64,000 nucleotides of DNA from Kribbella caucasensis. Its GTDB lineage: Bacteria > Actinomycetota > Actinomycetes > Propionibacteriales > Kribbellaceae. The notes below the pieces were generated by a model. The model ran no database searches. It saw nothing but the letters and a program-made list of their open reading frames with translations, and had not been told where the DNA came from. This document shows, one piece after another, positions 36,138-44,100 of the stretch. The translations under genes and the position numbers were made by a program. Positions within the stretch are counted from its first letter, which is position 1. The number at the start of each line of letters is the position of its first letter. The stretch is from NCBI RefSeq assembly GCF_004361855.1, contig NZ_SNWQ01000003.1:496001-560000 (forward strand), written 5' to 3'.

Positions 36138-36994
36138 GTCGTCCAGTGTGCTGCTCCTAGCTGAGAGTCCGCTGAGTGTGCTCGGTGAGGCGTCCGGAGA
36201 CTCGCAAATAGGTCGTCGACGGGCGGTACGCCGGGCCGGCGTCCATGCTCAACGAACCACTCGCGGCCGAGCACTCGGCGGAAGAGCCAGGGTGGGAGTC
36301 TCAGCAGCAGCGCGAGGGTCCGGGCGCCGTCATCGGAGCTGGCCTGGCTGACATGCGCCTCGAAGGAGCGGCGCTTGGCGTCGGAATACTGCCGGACGTC
36401 GAGACGATGGGTGATGTCTGAGCGGGATGTGTAGGCATGCTCGTAGTCGGCGGCACGGAGGTCGGGAAGCACTCCGGGCAGGGCGCTGACGAGGCGGATC
36501 AGCCGCCGGATCAGCGTCCGGTCGATCGTTGCCTCCGGCACGAGTGGAGTGCCGGCCAGTCGGGCGGCGTACAGACCGGCGGCGTGTACCTGCCTGTGAT
36601 CGGGGTGGCCGTAGCCACCGGCCGGGTCGTAGATGGTGAGGGCATCGGCCCGCTCTTCGCGCAGAAGGTCCGCGAGGGGAGCTGCCGCCTCCGTCACCGG
36701 TAGCCGGCTGAAGGAGCCGGCGGGCGGTTGTTCGGCGCTGGTCCAGCCGGAGTCAGGCAGACCGAACCGTACGACGCGCGCACAGCCGAGAGCGGCCGCG
36801 GACCGGTCGAGCTCGTCGCGTCGACGGGCGGCCAGATCGGTGCGGTACGACGAGGCCGCGGCGCCGGCTTCGCCGTCGGTCGCTACGGCGAGCACGACGC
36901 GATGTCCCTCGGCGGCGAGGCGGGCGAGGGTTCCACCCGTCAATAGGGCTTCGTCGTCGGGGTGTGCGTGGAAGGACACCAGCGTGAAGGGCAT
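36125..36994 (-). CDS. PIG-L family zinc deacetylase
   Basis: A 289-residue LmbE/PIG-L enzyme. The zinc/active-site motif HAHPDDEALLTGGTLARL opens the protein, and the second zinc ligand lies in GGYGHPDHRQVHAAG. The family removes acetyl groups from N-acetylglucosaminyl conjugates: MshB and Mca in mycothiol metabolism, and GlcNAc-lipids or antibiotic sugars in others. It is longer than MshB in the C-terminus but lacks clear MshB-specific text. It heads the operon with the regulator and PAP2, and its start faces the UPF0104 gene over 111 bp. Acting on a lipid-linked or cell-wall sugar of the same pathway is an inference. Confidence 0.8.
   Translation of the reverse strand: MPFTLVSFHAHPDDEALLTGGTLARLAAEGHRVVLAVATDGEAGAAASSYRTDLAARRRDELDRSAAALGCARVVRFGLPDSGWTSAEQPPAGSFSRLPVTEAAAPLADLLREERADALTIYDPAGGYGHPDHRQVHAAGLYAARLAGTPLVPEATIDRTLIRRLIRLVSALPGVLPDLRAADYEHAYTSRSDITHRLDVRQYSDAKRRSFEAHVSQASSDDGARTLALLLRLPPWLFRRVLGREWFVEHGRRPGVPPVDDLFASLRTPHRAHSADSQLGAAHWTTCGC
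36160..36176 (-). promoter_or_regulatory. CTCAGC direct repeat before response regulator 2
   Basis: On the minus strand CACTCAGCGGACTCTCAGC contains two CTCAGC units 11 bp apart. They lie 23-40 bp upstream of the regulator start, within the end of PIG-L. Confidence 0.5.
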
Positions 36995-37031
36995 GGGCCG
37001 AGCATCGCATGGTCGGTGACCCGACCGAACC

Positions 37032-37050
37032 GCTCTCAGTCAGCTCTCAG
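37032..37050. promoter_or_regulatory. GCTCTCAG direct repeat between PIG-L and UPF0104 genes
   Basis: An exact 8-bp repeat GCTCTCAG occurs at 37032 and 37043, the same 11-bp period and CTCAG core as the boxes at 33350, 36160, 39197 and 44061. It is 38 bp from the PIG-L start and 56 bp from the UPF0104 start and could control both. Confidence 0.55.
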
Positions 37051-37105
37051 CGACTGGCTCCCAGGATGGCCGGAAAGGCTGGATGGCGGAAGAGGAAGGC
37101 TCGAT

Positions 37106-38122
37106 GTGCAACGTTTCCATACCCGACGGGTGATCACCTCGGTGCTGACGGGCTGCGCGACCGCGACGCTGATGGTGTTGCTGCCGAGAGCCGTCGGCAC
37201 TACCTGGGCAGCCGTCGGCGAAGTGCTCAGAGCAGTGTCGATGCCGGGCCTGGCGGCGTTGACCGTGCTGTGGATCGCCGGATTGTGGTCGCATACGTTC
37301 GTGCTGGCGGCCTCGCTTCCGGGGTTGACGAAGCGCCGAGGGCTGACGTTGAGCTTGACCGGCAGCGCCGTGGCGAATGTGCTCCCGCTCGGCGGAGCAG
37401 CCGGCACCGGCCTTAACTACGCGATGACCCGTCGATGGGGCTTCAGCCCCGCTGCGTTCGGTGGCTTTCTCGCGGTGACAACGCTCACGAATGTCGTCGC
37501 CAAGCTAGGTGTGGTCGCGGTCGCGCTGATGCTCGCGCCGACCATGCACAGCGCAACGGCGCTGCCGATCGGCCGGACCGGCCTGGCACTGATACCCGTG
37601 CTGGCGGCGTTGGCGGCAGTGGCCTGGTTCCTGGCCAGACCCTCGGCCGCCGCAACGACCGGGAGGAGGCTCGATCGCCTGCTCGGCTTCTTCCGCCGCC
37701 GGCCGATGCTGGCGCTGTCACTGCCGGAGCTGCGCATCTCGGTCCTGCGGGTGTTCCGCCGGGGCTGGCGCCGGATGACGCTTGGCATGGTCGCCTATCT
37801 GATTCTGCAGCTTGGCCTGCTCTGGATGTGCTTCCAGTTGCTAGGGACCGCGCTCAGCCTTCCGATCCTGATCACCGGGCTCGCCGTCGAGAGACTGCTG
37901 ACACTGATCCCGCTCACTCCCGGCGGCGCCGGCGTCGTCGAGGTCGGAACGTCGGCGGCCCTGGTGGCGTTGGGTGGGGATCCTGCGGCGATCACGGCCG
38001 GGCTGCTGTTGTTCCGCGGTTTCACATACCTGCTGGAGATCCCGGTCGGTGGCGCCACCCTGGCGATCTGGTGCCTGCGGAACAGGCCGAGAACCCGGCA
38101 GGCCGCAGGTACGACAGTATGA
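37106..38122 (+). CDS. UPF0104/LPG-synthase-type transmembrane protein
   Basis: A 338-residue polytopic membrane protein of the lysylphosphatidylglycerol-synthase transmembrane (flippase) family without the aminoacyl-transferase domain. Repeated helices are evident; family marks are LPLGGAAGTGLNYAMTRRWGFS, then LLTLIPLTPGGAGVVEVGTS. Stand-alone members are thought to move lipid or lipid-linked sugars across the membrane. Start is GTG 37106 six bases behind AGGAAGG; the long open frame upstream has no membrane features. Its stop overlaps the GT4 gene by 4 bp. It opens the rightward operon that continues through DedA and the DprE-like genes. Confidence 0.8.
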   Translation: MQRFHTRRVITSVLTGCATATLMVLLPRAVGTTWAAVGEVLRAVSMPGLAALTVLWIAGLWSHTFVLAASLPGLTKRRGLTLSLTGSAVANVLPLGGAAGTGLNYAMTRRWGFSPAAFGGFLAVTTLTNVVAKLGVVAVALMLAPTMHSATALPIGRTGLALIPVLAALAAVAWFLARPSAAATTGRRLDRLLGFFRRRPMLALSLPELRISVLRVFRRGWRRMTLGMVAYLILQLGLLWMCFQLLGTALSLPILITGLAVERLLTLIPLTPGGAGVVEVGTSAALVALGGDPAAITAGLLLFRGFTYLLEIPVGGATLAIWCLRNRPRTRQAAGTTV

Positions 38123-39273
38123 GGATCGCCCTCTTCAGCGACTACTACCTGCCGCGCCTTGGCGGTATCGAGCTGCACGTGCACGATCTCGCCGGCCGGC
38201 TTCGGCACGCGGGTCATGCCGTCACCGTGTTCACGACGACCGCGGCCCCGGCGGTCGAGACCGGCGTTGTCCCGGTGATCAGGCTTCCCGCAGTCGCCGG
38301 CGTACCGTTGCCAGTAGCAACTGAACTGATCAGGAACGTGCTGGCGTCGGGGCAGTACGACGTACTGCACGCGCACGCCTCCCTGGTCTCACCGCTCGCC
38401 TGGGCAGCGACCTCGATCGCCGCGAGCAACGGCGTACCGGCGATCATCACGATGCATTCGCTGCCCGCGGCCGGCGGAGTCCTGATGCCCTGGACGCTGG
38501 CCCGGCTCGATCGTGGGTTCGGAACGGACGTTCGCTGGAGCGCGGTGAGCCGGGTTGTCGCCGCCGAGGTACGACGGGCGTTGCCGGACCGGCCGGTGGA
38601 TTTGTTGCACAACGGCATCGATCCAGGACCTTGGCGGCAACTGCGACGTCCGGGCCACCGGTTGACGTTGGTCAGCACCATGCGGCTGGCGCGGCGCAAA
38701 CGGCCGTCGGCGTTGATTCGCATCCTTCGGGAGGTCCGAGGGCAGGTTCCGTCGAACGTTCCGCTGCGGGCGGTGATCGTCGGCGCGGGCCCACAGGCGA
38801 CCACGGTTGCCCGCGCGGTGCGGCGCACTGAGATGACGGGCTGGGTGGAGTTGCCCGGTCGGCTGTCCCGCTTCGAGATCCAGCAGTTGTATGCGACGGC
38901 TGATGTCTACCTCGCGCCGGCGGAGCTCGAGTCGTTCGGGGTTGCGGCACTGGAAGCGCGCTGTGCGGGGCTCGCGGTGGTCGCGATGGCGTCCGGTGGG
39001 GTGGCGGAGTTCGTCCGGCCCGGAGTCGAGGGACTGCTGGTCGATGGCGACCGGGAGATGGCGATCGCGACCGCCGGGCTGCTGACGAATCCTTCGCTGC
39101 TACGGCGGATCCAGAACCACAACCTGCGCACCGACCCGGTGATGACCTGGGACGTCGTCGTGGATCAGCATCTGCGTGCATACCAGGGGATCCGCACTCA
39201 GCCTGCTCTCAGCACCGACGTCCTAGCGTCGGTGCCGACGCACCTACCGACGATCATGGAGCTGGATCGATGA
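38119..39273 (+). CDS. GT4-family glycosyltransferase
   Basis: A 384-residue cytoplasmic GT-B enzyme. The N-domain starts RIALFSDYYLPRLGGIELHVHDLAGRLRHAGHAV, with the GGIE loop typical for GT4. The C-domain has VSTMRLARRKRP, VIVGAGPQ, LPGRLSRFEIQQLYATADVYLAPAELESFGVAALEARCAG; its E-x7-E signature binds the nucleotide-sugar. The expected role is transfer of a sugar to a lipid carrier or glycolipid. The short C-terminal tail past the GT domain is unstructured and contains two CTCAG repeats that may be DNA signals for DedA. It overlaps both neighbours by 4 bp. Confidence 0.88.
   Translation: MRIALFSDYYLPRLGGIELHVHDLAGRLRHAGHAVTVFTTTAAPAVETGVVPVIRLPAVAGVPLPVATELIRNVLASGQYDVLHAHASLVSPLAWAATSIAASNGVPAIITMHSLPAAGGVLMPWTLARLDRGFGTDVRWSAVSRVVAAEVRRALPDRPVDLLHNGIDPGPWRQLRRPGHRLTLVSTMRLARRKRPSALIRILREVRGQVPSNVPLRAVIVGAGPQATTVARAVRRTEMTGWVELPGRLSRFEIQQLYATADVYLAPAELESFGVAALEARCAGLAVVAMASGGVAEFVRPGVEGLLVDGDREMAIATAGLLTNPSLLRRIQNHNLRTDPVMTWDVVVDQHLRAYQGIRTQPALSTDVLASVPTHLPTIMELDR
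39195..39212. promoter_or_regulatory. CTCAG direct repeat upstream of DedA
   Basis: CTCAG at 39197 and 39208 (11-bp period) lies inside the last codons of the GT4 gene, about 60 bp before the DedA start. It matches the other boxes of the region. Confidence 0.4.
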
Positions 39274-39881
39274 ATCTGCTGGACCCGCACAGTTTGCTGT
39301 CCCACCTGGGGCCGTGGGCGGTGCTGCTGGTGATGTTCGCAGAGACCGGTCTGCTGATCGGGTTCTTCCTGCCCGGTGACTCGCTGCTGTTCACCGCGGG
39401 CCTGCTGACCACGACCGGCATAAACCTGTCACTCCCGCTCACTCTCGTGCTCGCGCCCTCCGGTGCGCTGGCTGGAGCCCAGGTCGGCTATCTGCTCGGC
39501 CGCCGCTTCGGTCCTTCGCTGGTCGAGCGGCCGGACCGACCGCGGCTGACCCTGGTCGCCCGGCGTGCCCGAGAGCATCTCGACTCGTACGGCGTCGGGC
39601 GGGCAGTGGTGCTTGCACGCTTCGTTCCGGGCGTCCGCACGGTGATGAATCCGCTGGCGGGCGCGTTGCGGATCGACAGTCGGATCTTCACCACCTGGCA
39701 GGCAATCGGCGGTGCGTTCTGGACCGTCGGGCTGGTCCTGGCCGGCCATCTGCTGGGGTCGCGGATCCCGGGCATCGATCGGTACCTGCTGCCGGTGATC
39801 GCCGTCATCGTGGTGTTGTCGTTGATCCCGATCGGCTTCGGCGTCGTACGGCAATGGCGCGCCACGGGGTCGGTCGGATGA
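39270..39881 (+). CDS. DedA-family membrane protein
   Basis: A 203-residue protein with the DedA pattern: GPWAVLLVMFAETGLLIGFFLPGDSLLFTAG, the cytosolic GYLLGRRFGPSL and the core GRAVVLARFVPGVRTVMNPLAGALR with conserved Arg and acidic residues. Members transport or reorient lipid carriers such as polyprenyl phosphate. Unlike the copy at 29316, it keeps the full FLPGD loop. It overlaps GT4 and the DprE1-like gene by 4 bp each, so it is translated with polyprenyl-phosphate enzymes, which fits carrier recycling. Confidence 0.85.
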   Translation: MNLLDPHSLLSHLGPWAVLLVMFAETGLLIGFFLPGDSLLFTAGLLTTTGINLSLPLTLVLAPSGALAGAQVGYLLGRRFGPSLVERPDRPRLTLVARRAREHLDSYGVGRAVVLARFVPGVRTVMNPLAGALRIDSRIFTTWQAIGGAFWTVGLVLAGHLLGSRIPGIDRYLLPVIAVIVVLSLIPIGFGVVRQWRATGSVG

Positions 39882-41248
39882 ATCCGGACGAGAGCGTGGT
39901 CGCGTTGTCCGGCTGGGGCCGAAGCTCGCATCGGCGGAGCCTGGTCCGGCGGCCGGTGTCGGACGAGGACGTCATCCGAGCGGTGCGCGCGGCCGCCCGG
40001 ATCACGGTCCGGGGCGCCGGCCGCAGCTACGGCGACGCCGCCCTGCCGGAGCGGGCGACGGTGCTGGACATGACCGCGCACAACCGGGTGGTCTCGTTTG
40101 ACCAGCTGAACGGCATCATTGTTGTCGAGGCGGGTGCGCTGCTGCGGGACATCATTGACCAGACCCTTCCGATCGGGTGGCTGCTGCCGGTTCTGCCCGG
40201 GACGGAACGGATCACCGTCGGTGGGGCGATCGCGAGTGACGTCCACGGCAAGAACCACCCGGGCGCGGGCTCGTTCGGGCAGCACGTGCTCGGGCTGTCC
40301 CTGCTCCGCTCCGACGGCTCGGTTGATGACCTGTCGGCTGCCCAGAACCCGGACGAGTTCTGGGCGACGGTCGGTGGGATGGGCCTGACCGGGGTGATCC
40401 TGCGAGCCGGGATCCAGTTACGGCGGGTGGAGACCGGCTGGGCCACGCAACGGCGGCTGCGAACGCGGTCGATGGACGAGACGCTCGAAGTTCTGCGATC
40501 GCTGGCTGTCCGGCAAGAGCTTGATCCGGACCTGCACGTGGTGGCCTGGCTGGACACGCATTCCCCGGGACGGCGACTCGGCCGGGCGGTCGTCGACGAG
40601 TGCCGGCCCACCCGTGCCGCCGAGTTGCCGACTGCCGTCCCGCCGTACCCGGAACGGCGTGGTACCAGGACCGGTCGGACGATCCGCTCGCTCCCCGGAC
40701 CAGGCTTGGTGTGCGGCGCGACCATTGCCGCCGCCTCGACGGCACGCTGGCACCTTTCCAGGGCCCGCGAGGGTCTGTTGCCGATCGGTGCCGCCTTGTG
40801 CCCGCTCGACGCCGCCGAATCCTGGCCCGCGGCGTTCGGGCGCGGTGGACTGATCCAGTATCAGCTCGCCGTTCCGGCCAACGCCGAGAAGGTCCTGACC
40901 CAGGTCCTGGCGCACCTGGTCGCGCGCCGGCTGACCCCCGCGCTGAGCACGATCAAGAACCTCGGCTTCGGAACCGCGGGCCCACTGTCCTTCCCGATTC
41001 ATGGCTGGACCCTGGCCGTCGACCTGCCAGCTCGCTGGCTTGAGAACCGCGATGCATTGCGAACCGTGGACGAACTGGTCGCCGACGCGGGCGGCCGGGT
41101 CTATCTGGCGAAGGACGCGGTGGTCGATCCTGTACTGCTGCGGCGGATGTACTCCCGATTGCAGAGCTGGCAGCGTACCCAGCTCCGGCTCGACCCGGAT
41201 CGCCTGCTGACCTCGGCCTTGGCTGAACGACTGGGGCTTCTCGCATGA
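39878..41248 (+). CDS. dprE1: DprE1-like FAD-dependent oxidoreductase
   Basis: A 456-residue VAO/PCMH flavoprotein with the marks of decaprenylphosphoryl-beta-D-ribose 2'-oxidase: RGAGRSYGDAAL, GTERITVGGAIASDVHGKNHPGAGSFGQHVLGL and the late RVYLAKDAVVDP with the Lys that lines the active site. In mycobacteria DprE1 oxidises polyprenyl-phosphoryl-ribose to the 2-keto form, which DprE2 reduces to the arabinose form. The adjacent gene is DprE2-like, which supports this function. ATG 39878 overlaps the DedA stop by 4 bp; an earlier start at 39854 has no support. The gene name is by similarity of motifs and context. Similar flavoproteins with other polyprenyl-sugars cannot be excluded. Confidence 0.78.
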   Translation: MNPDESVVALSGWGRSSHRRSLVRRPVSDEDVIRAVRAAARITVRGAGRSYGDAALPERATVLDMTAHNRVVSFDQLNGIIVVEAGALLRDIIDQTLPIGWLLPVLPGTERITVGGAIASDVHGKNHPGAGSFGQHVLGLSLLRSDGSVDDLSAAQNPDEFWATVGGMGLTGVILRAGIQLRRVETGWATQRRLRTRSMDETLEVLRSLAVRQELDPDLHVVAWLDTHSPGRRLGRAVVDECRPTRAAELPTAVPPYPERRGTRTGRTIRSLPGPGLVCGATIAAASTARWHLSRAREGLLPIGAALCPLDAAESWPAAFGRGGLIQYQLAVPANAEKVLTQVLAHLVARRLTPALSTIKNLGFGTAGPLSFPIHGWTLAVDLPARWLENRDALRTVDELVADAGGRVYLAKDAVVDPVLLRRMYSRLQSWQRTQLRLDPDRLLTSALAERLGLLA

Positions 41249-41964
41249 CTTCCGGTACGGCGCTGCTGGTGGGCGGCTCGTCCGAGATCGGCCTGGCCGT
41301 GCTGAAGGAACTGCTCGGGCCGCCACCGCGTCGCGTCGTACTGGCTGGTCGGCCGAGTGGCGAGTTGTGGCGCAACGCGGAGCAATTGCGCGACATCGGT
41401 TACTACGTCACGACCGCGCAGTACGACGCATCGCTGCATACGGAGGAGATCGACGGGCTCCTCGCGCATCTGTCCGCGGACCATCAGGTCGACCTGGCCG
41501 TCGTCGCGGTGGGAACCATGGCCGCGGACACCTTCGTCGACGGCGTTGTCGTCAATGGTCTGGCGGTGGCGCTGCTCGTTCGCGCGTTGATCGCAAGGTT
41601 GTCCGGCTCTGGCTCGGCCCGGCTGGTGTTGTTGTCGTCCGCGGCGGCTGCGCGGCCACGGCAGTCGATCGCGGCGTACGCTCTGGGGAAGCAGTTGGCC
41701 GACACCACCGCCGTCCTGTCGGCTCCGCAGGCTGCTGCCGCCGGTGTTCGTGTCGTGGTGGTTCGACCCGGCTTCGTCGCCACCCGGATGACGGCCGGGC
41801 TGCCGAAGCCACCACTGGCGACGACTCCGGACAAGGTTGCATTCCGGGTCGTACGGGCCCTGCGTGGTCGTCAGGTGGTCGTCTGGGCGCCGCGGTCGAC
41901 GGCTCTGGCGGTGTGGGTCTTACGGCGCGTGCCGGTGCGTATGCTGCCGGACTCGCTGCGATGA
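41245..41964 (+). CDS. dprE2: DprE2-like short-chain reductase
   Basis: A 239-residue SDR. The nucleotide motif is GGSSEIGLAVLKELL, less usual than TGxxxGIG but shared with DprE2. The strand end VVAVGTM takes the place of NNAG, the catalytic Ser is in VLLSSAAAARPRQS and the Tyr-Lys in YALGKQ. VVVVRPGFVATRMTAGLPK then matches the DprE2 end. It should reduce the 2-keto polyprenyl-phosphate sugar formed by DprE1 using NADH. It overlaps the DprE1-like gene by 4 bp. Its partner assignment is by context. Confidence 0.75.
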   Translation: MTSGTALLVGGSSEIGLAVLKELLGPPPRRVVLAGRPSGELWRNAEQLRDIGYYVTTAQYDASLHTEEIDGLLAHLSADHQVDLAVVAVGTMAADTFVDGVVVNGLAVALLVRALIARLSGSGSARLVLLSSAAAARPRQSIAAYALGKQLADTTAVLSAPQAAAAGVRVVVVRPGFVATRMTAGLPKPPLATTPDKVAFRVVRALRGRQVVVWAPRSTALAVWVLRRVPVRMLPDSLR

Positions 41965-42010
41965 GGATTCTCTCCGGTTCTTCTCAGCTCCCGATCGATC
42001 TACTGGTGGC

Positions 42011-43144
42011 ATGAAGCATTCGCTGACCAGACCGGCCAGGAAGATCCGTCGCCGTCGCCGCATCCAGTGGATCGCGCTGATCCTTTGCGCGCTGCTCGTC
42101 GTGCCGGCGGTCTCGTACGTCCGGGCGCTGCTGTACCCCGGCAACGCGAGCTTCGCCGTACGGTCTGTGGAATGGATCCGTGACCACGGCGGCGGCAAGC
42201 TGATCGACACCATCGAGACCTGGCGGTATTCCCGCCATGCACCGCCCACGACCGGGACGCCGCAGGACATCCCGTCTGCCGGCCAGCCTGCGCCGACAGG
42301 CGGTGATCCGATAGGCCTTCCGGTGATCAGAACCCTCCCGACAGTGAAGACGCTCGCACATGAGGGAGTGTGGAGCGCCGCCCGCCAGGGCCCACAGCGG
42401 AGGACCCTGTTGTGGACCACCTGGTTCCGGCCCGATCCCGCTCACCTGCCCGTGACCGCGGCCGCAGCGCTGATCCCACAGACGGTGGACAGCCTGCGGC
42501 TGATGCCCGGCACTCGGGAGCCGGTGGTGGGGATGGCATCGAGGGACGGCTATTCGGTGCCAGCGGACGCCCGGTCCCGACTGGTCGCCGTGTTCAACGC
42601 CGGCTTCAAGACGGCTGACTCGCATGGGGGTTGGTGGACGACCGAGTCGGCGGCGGTGCCGCTGGTCGACGGTCGTGCGTCGGTGGTGATCGATCGCTCC
42701 GGAGTGGCCAGGATCGGTGCGTGGAACCAGACCGTGCGGATGAGTCTGGACGTGGTCGCCGTACGGCAGAACCTGGACCTGGTGATCAGCGACGGCAAGG
42801 TCGTCGACGGTCTGAGCGGCAACTGGCAGGGGCGCTGGGGAAGTGCCCGCAGCCAGTTCCAGTACACCTGGCGGTCCGGCCTCGGAACCGATGCCCGAGG
42901 CAACCTCATCTATGTGGCCGGTAACGGCCTGACGCTGGCCACCCTCGCCGCCGCGATGCACCAAGCCGGCATCCGCGAAGGGATGGAGCTCGACATCCAT
43001 TCGGCGATGGTCAGCTTCGACATCGAGCAGCCAACCGGCAACGGCCCGATGACCAGCAGGCGACTGCTCCAGTCGATGACGTCTCCGTCCGATCGCTACC
43101 TGATCGACGACCAACGCGACTTCTTCTACGTCGTGACGCGATGA
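42011..43144 (+). CDS. Phosphodiester glycosidase-family exported protein
   Basis: A 377-residue protein with a basic cytoplasmic start and one membrane helix (WIALILCALLVVPAVSYV), so it is exported or anchored. The C-terminal two-thirds resemble the NAGPA/YpjQ-type phosphodiester glycosidase domain: LVAVFNAGFKTADSHGGWW, GWYxxG-like, VRMSLDVVAVRQNLDLVISDGKV and MELDIHSAMVSFDI, the last with the Asp-rich core. The family cleaves sugar-phosphodiester links, for instance uncovering phosphate from GlcNAc-phosphodiesters. Here it might process a polyprenyl-phosphoryl sugar or wall glycopolymer outside the membrane. ATG 42011. A degenerate CTCCG/CTCAG pair with an 11-bp period lies 24-39 bp upstream. 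It overlaps the UbiA gene by 4 bp. Confidence 0.75.
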   Translation: MKHSLTRPARKIRRRRRIQWIALILCALLVVPAVSYVRALLYPGNASFAVRSVEWIRDHGGGKLIDTIETWRYSRHAPPTTGTPQDIPSAGQPAPTGGDPIGLPVIRTLPTVKTLAHEGVWSAARQGPQRRTLLWTTWFRPDPAHLPVTAAAALIPQTVDSLRLMPGTREPVVGMASRDGYSVPADARSRLVAVFNAGFKTADSHGGWWTTESAAVPLVDGRASVVIDRSGVARIGAWNQTVRMSLDVVAVRQNLDLVISDGKVVDGLSGNWQGRWGSARSQFQYTWRSGLGTDARGNLIYVAGNGLTLATLAAAMHQAGIREGMELDIHSAMVSFDIEQPTGNGPMTSRRLLQSMTSPSDRYLIDDQRDFFYVVTR

Positions 43145-44049
43145 CCAACCTCCGCAATTCCTCTGCCGTCGTCCTGCGAACCTCCCGTGCCGCGTCACTG
43201 CTCAGGCTCAGCCGGCCGCAGCAGTGGCACAAGGCGGTGATGCTCTTCGCGGCACCAGTGGCTGCCGGAGTGATCGACCAGCCGCACGCGTTGCTGAGGG
43301 CAACGGTGGCTGCCGCGGCCTTCATCCTCTTGTCCGTCGGCATCTATGCGTTCAATGACGTACGGGACGCGCCCGATGATCGCCGTCACCCTAGGAAACA
43401 GCATCGGCCCGTCGCTTCCGGCGCGGTCAGCCCGATGGTCGCGCTGGTCTGGGGATGTGCAGGGGTCGTCGCCGGGTTGACGATCGCCGGCAGTCTTGGG
43501 ATTCCGACCTTTCTGATCGGTTTCGGCTACCTGGCGGTCCAGTTCGCCTACGTCTTTGGGCTCAAGCACATCGCCGTCGTCGATGTGGTTGCCGTCGCGC
43601 TCGGGTTCGTCCTGCGGGCCGCGGCAGGCGGTACGGCGACCGGCGTGGCGGTCTCGAACTGGTTCCTGCTCGTCTCGCTCTTCGGTGCGCTCTTCCTGGT
43701 CGCGGGGAAACGCCGGGCCGAGCGAAGCTCGACGACTTCCGACGCCCGCAGCCGGCCGGTTCTGGCGGCGTACTCCGCGAGCTGGCTCGACCAGTTGACG
43801 ACAGTCGCCCTGCTCGGGACCGTCCTGTCCTATGGACTGTGGGCGTTCCAGTATCTCGGCGACGATGTCATCCGCCAGTTGCTCACCGTCTCGTTCCTGC
43901 CGTTTCTGACCGGATTGCTGCGTTACGGGCTGCTGGTGTCGACCGGTCGGGGCGAGCTGCCCGAGCACGAGATCTTCCGCGACCGAGTCCTGCTCCTCGC
44001 CGGTCTCCTGTGGGCCGTCCTGGTCGGCGCGGGCCTTTACCTGGCGTGA
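43141..44049 (+). CDS. UbiA-type polyprenyl-phosphate phosphoribosyltransferase
   Basis: A 302-residue integral membrane prenyltransferase fold. The first Asp-rich loop is FNDVRDAPDDRRHPRKQHRP (residues 71-90). This form (N-D-x-x-D-x3-D-R-x-H-P-x-K-x2-R-P) is typical of decaprenyl-phosphate 5-phosphoribosyltransferases, the Rv3806c type. The second motif has YVFGLKHIAVVDVVAVALGFVLRAAAGG. The enzyme would attach phosphoribose from PRPP to a polyprenyl phosphate, giving the precursor that PAP2 and DprE1/DprE2 turn into polyprenyl-phosphoryl-arabinose. It is the last intact gene of the operon. Nine helices are expected for the fold. Confidence 0.82.
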   Translation: MTNLRNSSAVVLRTSRAASLLRLSRPQQWHKAVMLFAAPVAAGVIDQPHALLRATVAAAAFILLSVGIYAFNDVRDAPDDRRHPRKQHRPVASGAVSPMVALVWGCAGVVAGLTIAGSLGIPTFLIGFGYLAVQFAYVFGLKHIAVVDVVAVALGFVLRAAAGGTATGVAVSNWFLLVSLFGALFLVAGKRRAERSSTTSDARSRPVLAAYSASWLDQLTTVALLGTVLSYGLWAFQYLGDDVIRQLLTVSFLPFLTGLLRYGLLVSTGRGELPEHEIFRDRVLLLAGLLWAVLVGAGLYLA

Positions 44050-44060
44050 ACCGAGTCGCA

Positions 44061-44076
44061 CTCAGTGTCCGCTCAG
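44061..44076. promoter_or_regulatory. CTCAG direct repeat upstream of COG4705-like gene
   Basis: CTCAG at 44061 and 44072 (11-bp period) follows the UbiA stop and precedes the ATG at 44101. A further TTCAG is at 44086. Confidence 0.45.
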
Positions 44077-44100
44077 CCGAGTCCGTTCAGCGTCCGGCCC

